Source: CAITYL01 sp041651315 | Lineage (GTDB): Bacteria > Verrucomicrobiota > Lentisphaeria > Oligosphaerales > CAITYL01 | Direction of reading: 5' to 3' | NCBI GenBank assembly: GCA_041651315.1 | Contig: JBAZJM010000026.1 | Span: 1 to 26,152 of the forward strand | Length of the DNA: 26,152 nucleotides | In this document: positions 1-7,643 of the stretch, in pieces | How positions within the stretch are numbered: the stretch's first letter is position 1 | Layout of the letters: each line of letters begins with the position of its first letter | Notes under the pieces: generated by a model | What the model was told of the DNA's origin: nothing | The model's input: the letters and a program-made list of their open reading frames with translations, nothing else | The model's database searches: none | Position numbers and translations under genes: made by a program

Positions 1-378
1 CCCCCGCGCCAGTCGGAGCTCTATCCCGAGCCCATGGGGCACCACATCTTCATCTGGCGCATCGATCCGGGCACCCAGGTCAAAACCGGCACGATCTACA
101 TCCGCCACAACATCTTCTGCGAGGCGCCCGACGGCATGGCCATTTACTCGGTCATCGATCCGGCCGACGAGCGGCAGTTCGTGATCGAGGACAACTGCTA
201 CTGGCAGCCCGCCGGCCCCTGGCTGATGCGGATGAACGGGCGCGTGTACGCGCCGGCCGAGTTCGGCCGCTACCAGGCGGACACTGGCCATGACCTCCGC
301 AGCGTGCTGGCGGAACCGCGCTTCGTCAACCGCGCCGCCGGCGACTACCGCCTGCAACCGGGCTCCCCCGGTGCTTGA
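1..378 (+). CDS. Right-handed parallel beta-helix protein, 3' end only
   Basis: The frame is open from the window edge and stops with TGA at 376-378, so only about the last 125 residues are present. The repeated short strands, the N-I-F rung (RHNIFCEA), the Y-x-A-x-T-G-x-D-x-x-S stretch and the closing DYRLQPGSP motif are typical of secreted beta-helix proteins that bind or cleave polysaccharide; these usually continue as SPAIDAG plus a few residues. Here the protein ends GSPGA, four bases before a repeat element at 383-653, so the last residues were probably lost or replaced when the element arrived. Substrate and catalytic residues cannot be told from this fragment. The family call rests on motif style. 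Confidence 0.7.
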   Translation, partial: PPRQSELYPEPMGHHIFIWRIDPGTQVKTGTIYIRHNIFCEAPDGMAIYSVIDPADERQFVIEDNCYWQPAGPWLMRMNGRVYAPAEFGRYQADTGHDLRSVLAEPRFVNRAAGDYRLQPGSPGA

Positions 379-382
379 TCCT

Positions 383-653
383 GTTGGGGCCACCCTTTTG
401 GAAAAGGGTGCCCCCCCCGCGCTTCGCGCTGTGCAGCCCCGGCTCCGCCGGGTCGCTCACATGTTCGCTCTGCATCCCCCTTCCCAAAACTTTTGTTCCT
501 AAAAGCCGGCGGGCGATTTTACCACAAGCAGTTCTGACCAATCCTCGCGTTTGTGCGCGTGGGCTTGTGGTAAAATCGCCCGCCGTGTTTAAGGCACAAA
601 AATGTTTGACGGAGGCCTTGGAAACCGCCTTTCCTCAAAAGGGGGTTCCCAAC
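383..653 (+). mobile_element. GTTGGG hairpin element, copy A (long form)
   Basis: A 271 bp interspersed element with homologues at 10419, 13051 and 23394. It starts GTTGGGGCC and ends TTCCCAAC, so its tips are short inverted repeats. It contains three hairpins: a left one (CACCCTTTT 391-399 with AAAAGGGTG 402-410), a central one with perfect 22 bp arms at 508-529 and 563-584, and a right one near 612-653. It carries a segment of about 65 bp (roughly 411-475) that the short copies lack. No transposase is encoded, so mobility would depend on functions supplied elsewhere. It fills most of the 389 bp gap between the flanking genes. Confidence 0.8.
508..584. repeat. Central hairpin of element A
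   Basis: Arms 508-529 and 563-584 are perfect 22 bp inverted repeats around a 33-base loop. The core TTTTACCACAAGC is shared with copy C, while three arm positions differ between A and C and are matched by changes on the opposite arm. Confidence 0.85.
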
Positions 654-767
654 GGCCGCGTTCCCGGCTCTGCCGGGGGCATGACGGCCGGCCGGCGGCA
701 TGATAGATTTAACTCGGTTTTGCCGCCTGCCGGGTATCAATGGGGACGATTGTCGGGGAGCTGCAAC

Positions 768-2324
768 ATGGCGCGGTTCGTCTGGATTTTCTGTCTCTCG
801 ATACTTTCCTTGACCGCGCTTGCGGATGGCTGTTATATCCCGGAAAGCGCCGTCAAAAAGCTGCCGTCCGTGCCGGCACAACGGGCCATTGTCTCCTGGA
901 AAGACGGCGTTGAAACCTTGGTGATTTCGTCGGCACTGGATTCGGCGTCGCAAAAGCTGGGGTGGATCATCCCGCTGCCTGCGGTTCCAACCTCAGTAGA
1001 GAAGCAAAGTCCGGGGCCCCTGAAGACGTTGGGGGGGGGCATTCAGCCCAAAATTACCCATGACCTGCAACCGGAAATCATGGCGGCGTTCTACATCGTC
1101 TTTTGGGTGAATTCGCTGCTTGTCGTCATCTTGTTCAAGCCAGAACGGTTGCTTGGGTTGTTGCTGTTTTATGCCTTTTTGGCTCTGCTTTCTGGGAGTA
1201 TGCTGTCGGCCTCCGGTGGCCATGGGACGGCCGCCGCTAATGCCTCGCTTGTCCAAGTGGAAAAAACGGCTCGCGTCGGCGCCTATGAGACAGCCATTCT
1301 GCGGGCACAAAAGGCCGCCGACCTGAATCTCTGGCTGGGCGAGAATGGGTTTGCGCCACTGCCGGAGAATGCCGTCAAGATTGTTGACGGTTATATCGCC
1401 GAACACTGGGTCTTTTCGGCGGTCAAACTGGTGCGCGAGGATGCCGGGGCAAATGCGCCCCATCCCTTGAAAATGGTCTTTCCCGCCAAGGCGCCGGTGT
1501 ATCCCCTGAAGCTTACCGCCGTTGCCGGCGACAGCACCGCTTTTGAGATCTTTGTCCTGGCCCAGACCGGCGTCTCCTGCGATCTCTTGAAGAAGGAGTT
1601 CTCCGACCGGTTTGTCACGCACCAGGAAAACTCTGACAGTGAACAGACCACCTGGCGGCTCAGCGGTGTGAGTTCAAAGCTCAACATCCGGCATCCCGTT
1701 CTCTGCGACATGATGTGGGATGGATGCGTCTTGACCAAGTTTTCCGGTTCACTCCGGTCTGGGCAAATGACACAGGACATCCGTTTTGGCGAACAGCCGT
1801 TCAAGCCGGTCCGGGAGCATTTCTATTCCCACTGCGGTGCCCGTTCACTGGCGGTTCTGGTTTTTATCTGGGCTTGCGGCGGATGGTTTTTCCTCTCCTT
1901 GCTGCCCTTTGCGTCCAAGAAACCCAAAGACTCAGCGTCTGTTAATGGCTATCTGGCCCGGGTTTTCCTGCCGCCGGCCTTGTTGTTGGTGGTGGCGGCG
2001 GGCATCCTGTACCTATGCCTGCCAAAGCTAGACGATGCCGGACTCACGTTTTCCCATGACCGCTGGCAAGGGCGAAGGACGGCGGCAAAATTACGGCAGG
2101 AGATTGCCTACCTGATTTCCCAGCAGCCCGACAAGCAGGGTGACATCGGCCAGAAATCCGAACGCGAAATTGCCGCCTTGATCTTGCGCGGGCCGTTCGC
2201 TTCCCCCAAGCCCGGTTTGCTCGTGGAGGACAGTCCCGGCAATTTTACGGTCGAAAAAAAGGGGAAGCAGGTGCTTATCCGCACGTACGACCATGACGGC
2301 CGTCCCAATCTGTTGGAGTATTGA
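768..2324 (+). CDS. DUF2330-like exported membrane protein
   Basis: The 518-residue product starts MARFVWIFCLSILSLTALAD, a signal peptide, followed by DGCYIPES, a QRAIVSWKDGVETLVI stretch and GWIIPLPAVP. This pattern resembles DUF2330 proteins, whose function is unknown. At least three further hydrophobic segments follow, near residues 110-145, 363-385 and 400-420, so the protein is membrane anchored with a soluble domain between. The C-terminal ~100 residues are soluble and not recognised. The frame is open upstream as far as 375, but that part only translates a repeat element, so the ATG at 768 with GGGGAG about 7 bases upstream is the better start. It appears to be a single-gene unit. Family assignment is moderate. 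Confidence 0.65.
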   Translation: MARFVWIFCLSILSLTALADGCYIPESAVKKLPSVPAQRAIVSWKDGVETLVISSALDSASQKLGWIIPLPAVPTSVEKQSPGPLKTLGGGIQPKITHDLQPEIMAAFYIVFWVNSLLVVILFKPERLLGLLLFYAFLALLSGSMLSASGGHGTAAANASLVQVEKTARVGAYETAILRAQKAADLNLWLGENGFAPLPENAVKIVDGYIAEHWVFSAVKLVREDAGANAPHPLKMVFPAKAPVYPLKLTAVAGDSTAFEIFVLAQTGVSCDLLKKEFSDRFVTHQENSDSEQTTWRLSGVSSKLNIRHPVLCDMMWDGCVLTKFSGSLRSGQMTQDIRFGEQPFKPVREHFYSHCGARSLAVLVFIWACGGWFFLSLLPFASKKPKDSASVNGYLARVFLPPALLLVVAAGILYLCLPKLDDAGLTFSHDRWQGRRTAAKLRQEIAYLISQQPDKQGDIGQKSEREIAALILRGPFASPKPGLLVEDSPGNFTVEKKGKQVLIRTYDHDGRPNLLEY

Positions 2325-2629
2325 GCCGTGACGCCATCGTCCTGGGGATTGTGGGCAGTGCGCGGCGGCTCCACGCCGGCGCTGGCGGTGGCTGTGGGGG
2401 GGCGGTTTGTTCTTACTTGTTTTCTTCACCGTCCACTGGGGTGCTGATTCCGCGGGCCGGCTTGTGCGATCAGTCATTTGCCGATCTGCCAAAACGCGCT
2501 ATCTTAAGGGGTGAAGATTGTCGACAATCGACAATTGTTGTGCCCGGTGCGAAGCCAGGCCGGGGGCGGGCCCCGGGAGACGCCGGGCACCCGTCATTTT
2601 TCAGCATCCAATACGGAGGAACCACCGCC
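2325..2629 (+). promoter_or_regulatory. Promoter and structured leader of the aldehyde dehydrogenase gene
   Basis: This 305-base gap holds no convincing gene. A candidate promoter is TTGCCG (2478-2483), 16 bases, TATCTT (2500-2505). The leader then contains a GC-rich stem, GTGCCCGG at 2540-2547 pairing with CCGGGCAC at 2583-2590, and a ribosome binding site GGAGGA at 2615-2620. A GTG at 2328 opens a frame of 39 codons that has no recognisable family and was not called. Confidence 0.5.
2517..2535. promoter_or_regulatory. Candidate operator (TTGT/ACAA dyad)
   Basis: ATTGTCGACAATCGACAAT is a 19 bp perfect dyad (ATTGTCGA, CAA, TCGACAAT), with a nested 12 bp palindrome ATTGTCGACAAT. It begins 11 bases downstream of the candidate -10 box, near the expected transcription start, where a repressor would block initiation. 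TTGT/ACAA half sites are common for GntR family regulators, and a GntR/FCD gene lies downstream at 6552, so that protein is the first candidate. The link is inferred. Confidence 0.5.
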
Positions 2630-4087
2630 ATGTCCGTCACCCATCTGAATTGCATCAACGGCGCCTGGGTGCCCTCCGCCGGGGGCGAGACCTATGAGCA
2701 GCGCAATCCGGCCGATTTGACCCAGGTGACGGCGCGCTTCCAGAAATCGACCCTGGCCGACACCCGGGCGGCCGTGGCCGCCGCCAAGCAGGCGTTCCCG
2801 GCCTGGGCGGCGCTGAGCGTCTACCAGCGGGCGGACTATCTCAATCGCGCCCTGCAGCTGATGAAGGAGCGGATCGAGAGCATTGCCGCGGTCATCACGG
2901 CCGAGAACGGCAAGACGCTCAAGGAGGCCCGGGGCGAGGTGGTTTCCGCCATCAAGGAAATGGAATTCCAAATCAACGAAGGGGTGCGGCTGGGCGGCGA
3001 GATGCTGCCGACCACCCAGGCCGGGGTGCTGGCCTACCAGATCCGGCGGCCCATCGGCCCGGTGGCGGTGATCGCGCCTTGGAATTTCCCGTTCAACGTT
3101 CCGGCGCGCAAGATCACTCCGGCACTGATGGCCGGCAACACCTGCGTGCTCAAGCCGGCCCAGCTGACCAGCGGCGCGGGGGTGGAGTTTGTCCGCCTCT
3201 ACGTCGATGCCGGCCTGCCGCCTGGCGTGCTCAATCTGGTCACCGGTTCCGGCAAGCTGATCGGCGATGAACTGGTGACCCATCCCGACATTCACGCCAT
3301 CACCTTCACCGGCTCGACCGAGGTGGGCATGGCGATTCATGAAAAGGCTGCCCCGGGGCTCAAGCGCACCCAATTGGAAATGGGCGGCAAGAATCCGCTG
3401 GTGGTGATGGCGGATGCCGATCTGGAGGCGGCGGCGGCCTCGGCGGCGCTGGCCGCCTTTGCCTGCGCCGGGCAGTGGTGCATCTCCACCAGCCGGGCGC
3501 TGGTCCATCGCAGCGTGCTGGCGCCGTTCCTGGAGCTGCTCAAGGGGCAGGTCGCCAAGATCGTGGTCGGCGCCGGCACGGAGGCCGCCACCACCATGGG
3601 GCCGGTGTGCGGCGAGGCGCAGTTGAAGGGGGTGTTGAAGGGCATCGAGAAGGCGAAAGCCGAGGGCGCCAGGCTGCTGTGCGGCGGCGAACAGCTGACG
3701 GCCGGCGGCAAGGGCGCCGGCTGCTTTGTCGCGCCGACCGTGTTCACGGAGGTCACGCCCGAGATGTCGATCGCCCAAGAGGAAATTTTCGGGCCGGTGC
3801 TGGCGGTGATGGTGTTTGACGATTTCGAGGAAGCCGTCACCATCGCTAACGGTGTCCGCTACGGCCTGGGCGCCTCCATTTATACCCGGGACCTGGCGCA
3901 GGCCATGGCGTTTGTCAACCGCATCGAGGCGGGGCTGGCCCACGTCAACATGCACACCGCCTACAAGGAGCCGCAGTTCTCCTTCGGCGGGGTGAAGCTC
4001 TCGGGGCACGGCATTCCCGAGGCCGGCAAAACCGGCATCGAATTCTTCACCGAACACAAGACCATCTTCATTAAGCCCGTTGCCTAG
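2630..4087 (+). CDS. NAD(P)-dependent aldehyde dehydrogenase
   Basis: The 485-residue product is a full-length cytoplasmic aldehyde dehydrogenase that oxidises an aldehyde to a carboxylate. It shows the WNFP motif of the cofactor-binding region (IAPWNFPFNVP), FTGSTEVG, the general base Glu250 in LEMGGKNP and the catalytic Cys284 in GQWCISTSR; their 34-residue spacing is the family norm. EEIFGPV and the C-terminal FGGVKLSG motif are also present. The start is fixed by GGAGGA ten bases upstream. Overall style is like succinate-, lactaldehyde- or 2-oxoglutarate-semialdehyde dehydrogenases, but the substrate cannot be read from sequence. It is followed by a 2-oxoacid dehydrogenase E1 gene and a GntR/FCD regulator, suggesting induced catabolism of a sugar acid or similar carbon source. 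Confidence 0.9.
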   Translation: MSVTHLNCINGAWVPSAGGETYEQRNPADLTQVTARFQKSTLADTRAAVAAAKQAFPAWAALSVYQRADYLNRALQLMKERIESIAAVITAENGKTLKEARGEVVSAIKEMEFQINEGVRLGGEMLPTTQAGVLAYQIRRPIGPVAVIAPWNFPFNVPARKITPALMAGNTCVLKPAQLTSGAGVEFVRLYVDAGLPPGVLNLVTGSGKLIGDELVTHPDIHAITFTGSTEVGMAIHEKAAPGLKRTQLEMGGKNPLVVMADADLEAAAASAALAAFACAGQWCISTSRALVHRSVLAPFLELLKGQVAKIVVGAGTEAATTMGPVCGEAQLKGVLKGIEKAKAEGARLLCGGEQLTAGGKGAGCFVAPTVFTEVTPEMSIAQEEIFGPVLAVMVFDDFEEAVTIANGVRYGLGASIYTRDLAQAMAFVNRIEAGLAHVNMHTAYKEPQFSFGGVKLSGHGIPEAGKTGIEFFTEHKTIFIKPVA

Positions 4088-4116
4088 TCCCTTGTAACGC
4101 TTAAAATTTTGGATTC

Positions 4117-4211
4117 ACCACGAAGCCACGAAGTGCACGAAGTTGGATCGAAGAATGCGTTTTTGTTGATAAAACTTCGATTGGGCTTCGTGTCCTTCGT
4201 GCCTTCGTGGT
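4117..4211. repeat. CACGAAG tandem hairpin repeat
   Basis: Arms 4117-4142 and 4186-4211 are 26-base inverted repeats with three mismatches. Each arm contains three spaced copies of CACGAAG or CTTCGTG. The hairpin fills the gap between the aldehyde dehydrogenase and E1 genes and ends 22 bases before the E1 start, so it may uncouple their expression. It looks like a diverged relative of the CATGAAG hairpins at 14600, 17960 and 19314. Confidence 0.75.
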
Positions 4212-4233
4212 AAAGAATTAAAGAGAAAACACC

Positions 4234-6404
4234 ATGGCCAAGCTCAAAAAACTCAAGCCCGTCTTTGACTGGGCGGAAGTCGTTGCGGACGAGAAGGACT
4301 GGACGGCCGCGCCGCCCGCCGCCCTGCGGAACCTGCTGTTCCAGATGTGCCTGATCCGGCGGTTCGAGCGGAACCTGCTGGAGTTGAAGAAGAACAATCT
4401 CATCCACGGCCCGGTCCACACCAGCATCGGCCAGGAGGCGGTGGCGGTTGGCACCATGGCGGCCCTGGGGCGGGCGGACGGCATCGGCGGCACCCACCGG
4501 GCGCACCACCAGTACCTGGCCAAGGCCTGCTCCTATCATCTGGCACCGGCATTCGACCCGGTGGCGGACGAGTTTCCCGCGGCGTTGAAGCAGGCGATGG
4601 CGACCCTGCTGGCGGAGATCATGGGGCTGGACGCTGGCTGCTGCCGCGGCCGCGGCGGTTCCATGCACCTGTGCGATCCCAAGATCGGCGTGCTGGGGAC
4701 CAATGCGATTGTCGGCGGCGGCATTCCGCTGGCGGCCGGCGCGGCGTTTGCCGAGAAATACCGGAAGAGCGGCAATGTGGTCGTCTCCTTTTTTGGCGAC
4801 GGCGCCACCAACCAAGGGGCGTTCCATGAGGCGCTGAACTTGGCGGGGCTGTGGAAGCTCCCGGTCATCTATGTGCTGGAAAACAACCGGTACGCGGTGG
4901 CGACGTCGCTGGCCGAATCCTCGGCGGCCGAGGAGCTTTCGGTCCGCGCCGCCGGCTACGGCATGACCGGCCGCATCGTCGACGGCAATGACGTGCTGGC
5001 GGTAAAGGCCGCCATCGCCGGAGCCGCCCAGTCGTTGCGTGGCGGCGACGCCCCGCCGGTGTTCATCGACATGAAGACCTACCGCGACTTCCATCATGCC
5101 GGCGACATTCCCGGCAGCGCCTTCGGCTACCGCTCCCGCGAGGAAGAGCAGGAATGGAAGGAGCGGGATCCGGTGGAGACGTTCAGGCGCGGCCTGCTGG
5201 CCCGCGGCTTCCTGACCACGGCCCAGGACACCCAGTTGCAGCACCTTGTGGACGGCCTGGTGGCGGAGGCCACCGGGACCTGCGTTGATGCCGGCGCCAT
5301 CAAGCCGGCGCTGCTGCCGGTGCCCTCCTCAATTGCGGAAGGGCTGCGCGGCTCCGGTGCGGAGTTCGCAAACGTGTGCTTCTCGGAGCCGGAGGCGGTG
5401 TCCGGCCCCCGCAAGAAAATGAAATATGTCGAGGCGATTGCCGCGGCCACCGGCCGGTGGCTGGAACAGGATCCGAGTGTCTTCGTCCTGGGCGAGGAGG
5501 TCGGCCACATGACCGGCGGCCCGTACCTGGCCACCAAGGGGCTGGCCAAGCGCTTCCCCGGCCGGGTGCTGGACACTCCGATCTCGGAGGCCGGTTTCTG
5601 CGGTTTGGCCGGCGGCGCCGCCATGAACGGCCTGCGCCCGGTGGTGGAGATCATGTTCCCCGATTTTGCCCTGGTCGCCGCCGACCAGCTGTTCAACCAG
5701 ATCGGCAAGCTCCGCCACATGTACGGCGGCCGCAATGTCGACATGCCGGTGGTGGTGCGGACCCGGATCGCCGTCGGCTGCGGTTACGGCGGCCAGCACT
5801 CCATGGATCCGACCGCGCTGTTCGCCCTGTTCTCGGGCTGGCGGATCGTGGTGCCCGCCACCGCCGCCGACTATGTCGGCCTGTTCAACACGGCCATGCG
5901 TTGCAACGACCCGGTCCTGATTGTGGAACACCACGAGCAGTACAACCAGGTCGGCGAGGTGCCGGAAAACCTCGACTACCACATCCCCTTCGGCAAGGGC
6001 CGGCTGATGGCGCCGGCTCCGACGTGACGGTGTTGACCCATTCCTTTGCGACCACCCTGGTGGCCCAGGCTGCCGCGGAACTGGCGGCGGAGGGCATCTC
6101 CGTCGAGGCGATCGACCTGCGGACGGTGAGCCTGCCGGACATTGATTACGCCTTGATCGGCCAGTCGTTCACCAAGACGGGCAGCCTGGTCATTGTCGAG
6201 CAGTCGCCGGCCAGCAACTCCATCGGCGCCCGGATCGGTTACGAGTGCCAGCGGCGCTTCTTCGACCAGCTCGACGGCCCGATCGCCACGGTCACCGCCG
6301 CCGACATCCCCACCCCGGTATCCAAATGGGCCGAGGCCGCGTCGCTGCCGTCGCTTGAACAGATCAAGGCCACCATCCGCCAGGCCGCCAAGCGGCAGCT
6401 TTGA
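4234..6404 (+). pseudogene. Fused 2-oxoacid dehydrogenase E1 alpha/beta, frameshifted
   Basis: This encodes a thiamine-diphosphate E1 component with alpha and beta subunits joined, acting on pyruvate, acetoin or a branched 2-oxoacid. The alpha half has HRAHHQYLAKA, GTNAIVGGGIPLAAG and the thiamine-diphosphate motif GDG (residues 188-190) through ENN. The beta half starts near residue 395 and has GEEVG and the catalytic-type Glu452 in ISEAGF. The open frame ends at 6027 in the unrelated tail APAPT. The expected beta C-terminal transketolase domain (DVTVLTHSFATTLVAQAA) continues in another frame to 6404. Restoring one G in the CCGGCTCC run near 6015 gives a 723-residue protein of normal length. 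This is a real inactivating deletion or a sequencing error. No E2 or E3 gene lies nearby. Confidence 0.85.
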
Positions 6405-6413
6405 AGAACGTCC

Positions 6414-6465
6414 AACATTCAACGCTCAACATCCAATTTCTTTTCAGTGTTGGGCGTTCAATGTT
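6414..6465. terminator. Hairpin after the E1 gene
   Basis: AACATTCAACGCTCAACA (6414-6431) pairs with TGTTGGGCGTTCAATGTT (6448-6465) with two mismatches, followed by CTTTT. It begins 10 bases after the E1 stop, so it may act as a terminator. Similar AACATTCAACGC hairpins are common dispersed repeats, so a repeat origin is equally likely. Confidence 0.5.
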
Positions 6466-6551
6466 CTTTTCGAAAGCCGAACACCGAAGACTGAAAACCG
6501 GACATTCCCACGGGGACGCCTAACGTCACCTCCGGGATATATTTTTCCCTC

Positions 6552-7244
6552 ATGCGCGCATCCCGCCCCATCCATCATGACTCGCTGTCGGACGGCGTCT
6601 ACCAGGCGCTGTTTGACGACATCGTCAACGGTCGCCTCCGGCCGGGGCAGCGCATCACCGAGCAGGAGATCTCCGCCGGCCGTGGGATCAGCCGGGCGCC
6701 GGTCCGTGAAGCCATTGCCAAGCTGGCGGTGGACGGTCTGCTGCGGCTGGTGCCGCGCAGCGGCTGTTATGTCTGCACGCTGACCGAGCGCGACATCGAA
6801 CACATCTTTGACATCCGGGTGCGCCTGGAGACGCTGGCCCTGGACTATGCGTTTGACGCTTTTGACCGCGCCCAGCTGGCGAAGCTGCGGGCGAAGATTG
6901 CCGCCTGCCAGGAACGCCGGGACGAACGCAAAATGCTTCGCGAGGAGGAGCAGTTGGACACCCTGTTCCATGCCACCATCCTGGACGCCTCCGCCAGCCC
7001 GTTGCTGCAAGACCTGCTGGGCAAGCTGCTCGCCCGGGTCCGGGTTTTTCAGGCCATTGGCTCGCGGGATCCCGGCAAGGCCCGGGCCGCCCTGGAAAAC
7101 CATGTGGCCATCCTCGATGCGATCCTGGCCGGCGACCGCCCGGCCGCCCGGCAGCTGCTGCAGGAACACATTGAAGTGGCCCGGAAAAACGCCGCCGGTA
7201 TGGCCGAGTTTTTTTCAGGCAACGCCGGCTCCGGCGTTGCCTGA
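6552..7244 (+). CDS. GntR family transcriptional regulator with FCD domain
   Basis: The 230-residue protein has an N-terminal winged helix (residues ~10-75, including GQRITEQEISAGRGISRAPVREAIAKLAVDGLL in parts) and a C-terminal FCD ligand-sensing domain. The FCD metal ligands are visible as Asp136, His140, His184 and His206. Proteins of this kind bind an organic or sugar acid and release DNA. It follows the aldehyde dehydrogenase and E1 genes on the same strand and probably controls them; a dyad at 2517-2535 is a candidate site. No clear ribosome binding site precedes the ATG. Unusually, the last codons and the stop lie inside a perfect terminator-like hairpin at 7209-7250, so FFSGNAGSGVA is a by-product of that structure. 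Confidence 0.9.
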   Translation: MRASRPIHHDSLSDGVYQALFDDIVNGRLRPGQRITEQEISAGRGISRAPVREAIAKLAVDGLLRLVPRSGCYVCTLTERDIEHIFDIRVRLETLALDYAFDAFDRAQLAKLRAKIAACQERRDERKMLREEEQLDTLFHATILDASASPLLQDLLGKLLARVRVFQAIGSRDPGKARAALENHVAILDAILAGDRPAARQLLQEHIEVARKNAAGMAEFFSGNAGSGVA

Positions 7245-7250
7245 AAAAAA
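7209..7250. terminator. Bidirectional terminator-like hairpin overlapping the regulator stop
   Basis: Arms 7209-7228 and 7231-7250 are perfect 20-base inverted repeats: seven T, then CAGGCAACGCCGG, a two-base centre, and the complement ending in seven A. The T and A runs give intrinsic terminators on both strands. The TGA stop of the FCD regulator lies at 7242-7244 within the descending arm. Confidence 0.8.
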
Positions 7251-7373
7251 TGTCAGGTTGAAGGTGATAGGCCAGTCCGTTGCAAAATCTATGACCATTC
7301 CCGTTTCTAGGTCTTCCATCAAGCATGCCTTGGCCGGTGTTCAGGCAGGGCCAAAGGCCCGATTTGATAATAG

Positions 7374-7491
7374 CCTGGGGCAGCGCCCCAGGTTTGCGAA
7401 AAGGAGAAGCCGAGGGCTGAAGGCCCGTTTCATGAAACGCCCCTTCAGGGCTCAAACCTTATTGTCGCCTTTCCTGGGGCGTTGCCCCAGG
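7374..7491. repeat. Paired CCTGGGGC hairpin repeat
   Basis: The gap 7251-7643 has no convincing gene. Two hairpins, CCTGGGGC 7374-7381 with GCCCCAGG 7385-7392 and CCTGGGGC 7473-7480 with GCCCCAGG 7484-7491, bracket an inner inverted region around GTTTCATGAAAC and CTGAAGG/CCTTCAG. The whole is palindromic and looks like a dispersed repeat typical of this kind of genome. Confidence 0.65.
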
Positions 7492-7612
7492 CTGAGATAA
7501 AGGCGCGCCGTTGGCGCTCAAAAACGCGCTTTGCCTGACGGCGCATGGACAATGTGCCCATGCCTGCAGTAACGACGTTCCGTTGTATGATGTTACGCAT
7601 AACGCATCAAAC

Positions 7613-7629
7613 TTCGCGGTGACCGCGAA
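7613..7629. promoter_or_regulatory. Palindrome in the leader of the VOC gene
   Basis: TTCGCGGTGACCGCGAA is a perfect 17 bp palindrome ending just before the GGAGAGG ribosome binding site (7631-7637). It could be an operator or a small mRNA hairpin that affects translation. Confidence 0.35.
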
Positions 7630-7643
7630 AGGAGAGGTATCCA

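Noticed and set aside
375..767. Upstream extension of the DUF2330-like gene to an ATG at 375
   Set aside because: The added residues only translate hairpin element A and a GC-rich stretch. The signal peptide and ribosome binding site are at 768.
2328..2447. GTG-started frame of 39 codons between the DUF2330-like and aldehyde dehydrogenase genes
   Set aside because: No family similarity, no ribosome binding site, and it lies in a region that reads better as promoter and leader.
2594..4057. Long minus-strand open frame opposite the aldehyde dehydrogenase gene
   Set aside because: It lacks recognisable motifs and is the usual shadow of a GC-rich gene; the plus strand has a full set of catalytic motifs.
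6000..6030. Programmed ribosomal frameshift in the E1 gene
   Set aside because: No slippery heptamer and no obvious stimulatory structure; a single-base loss is simpler.
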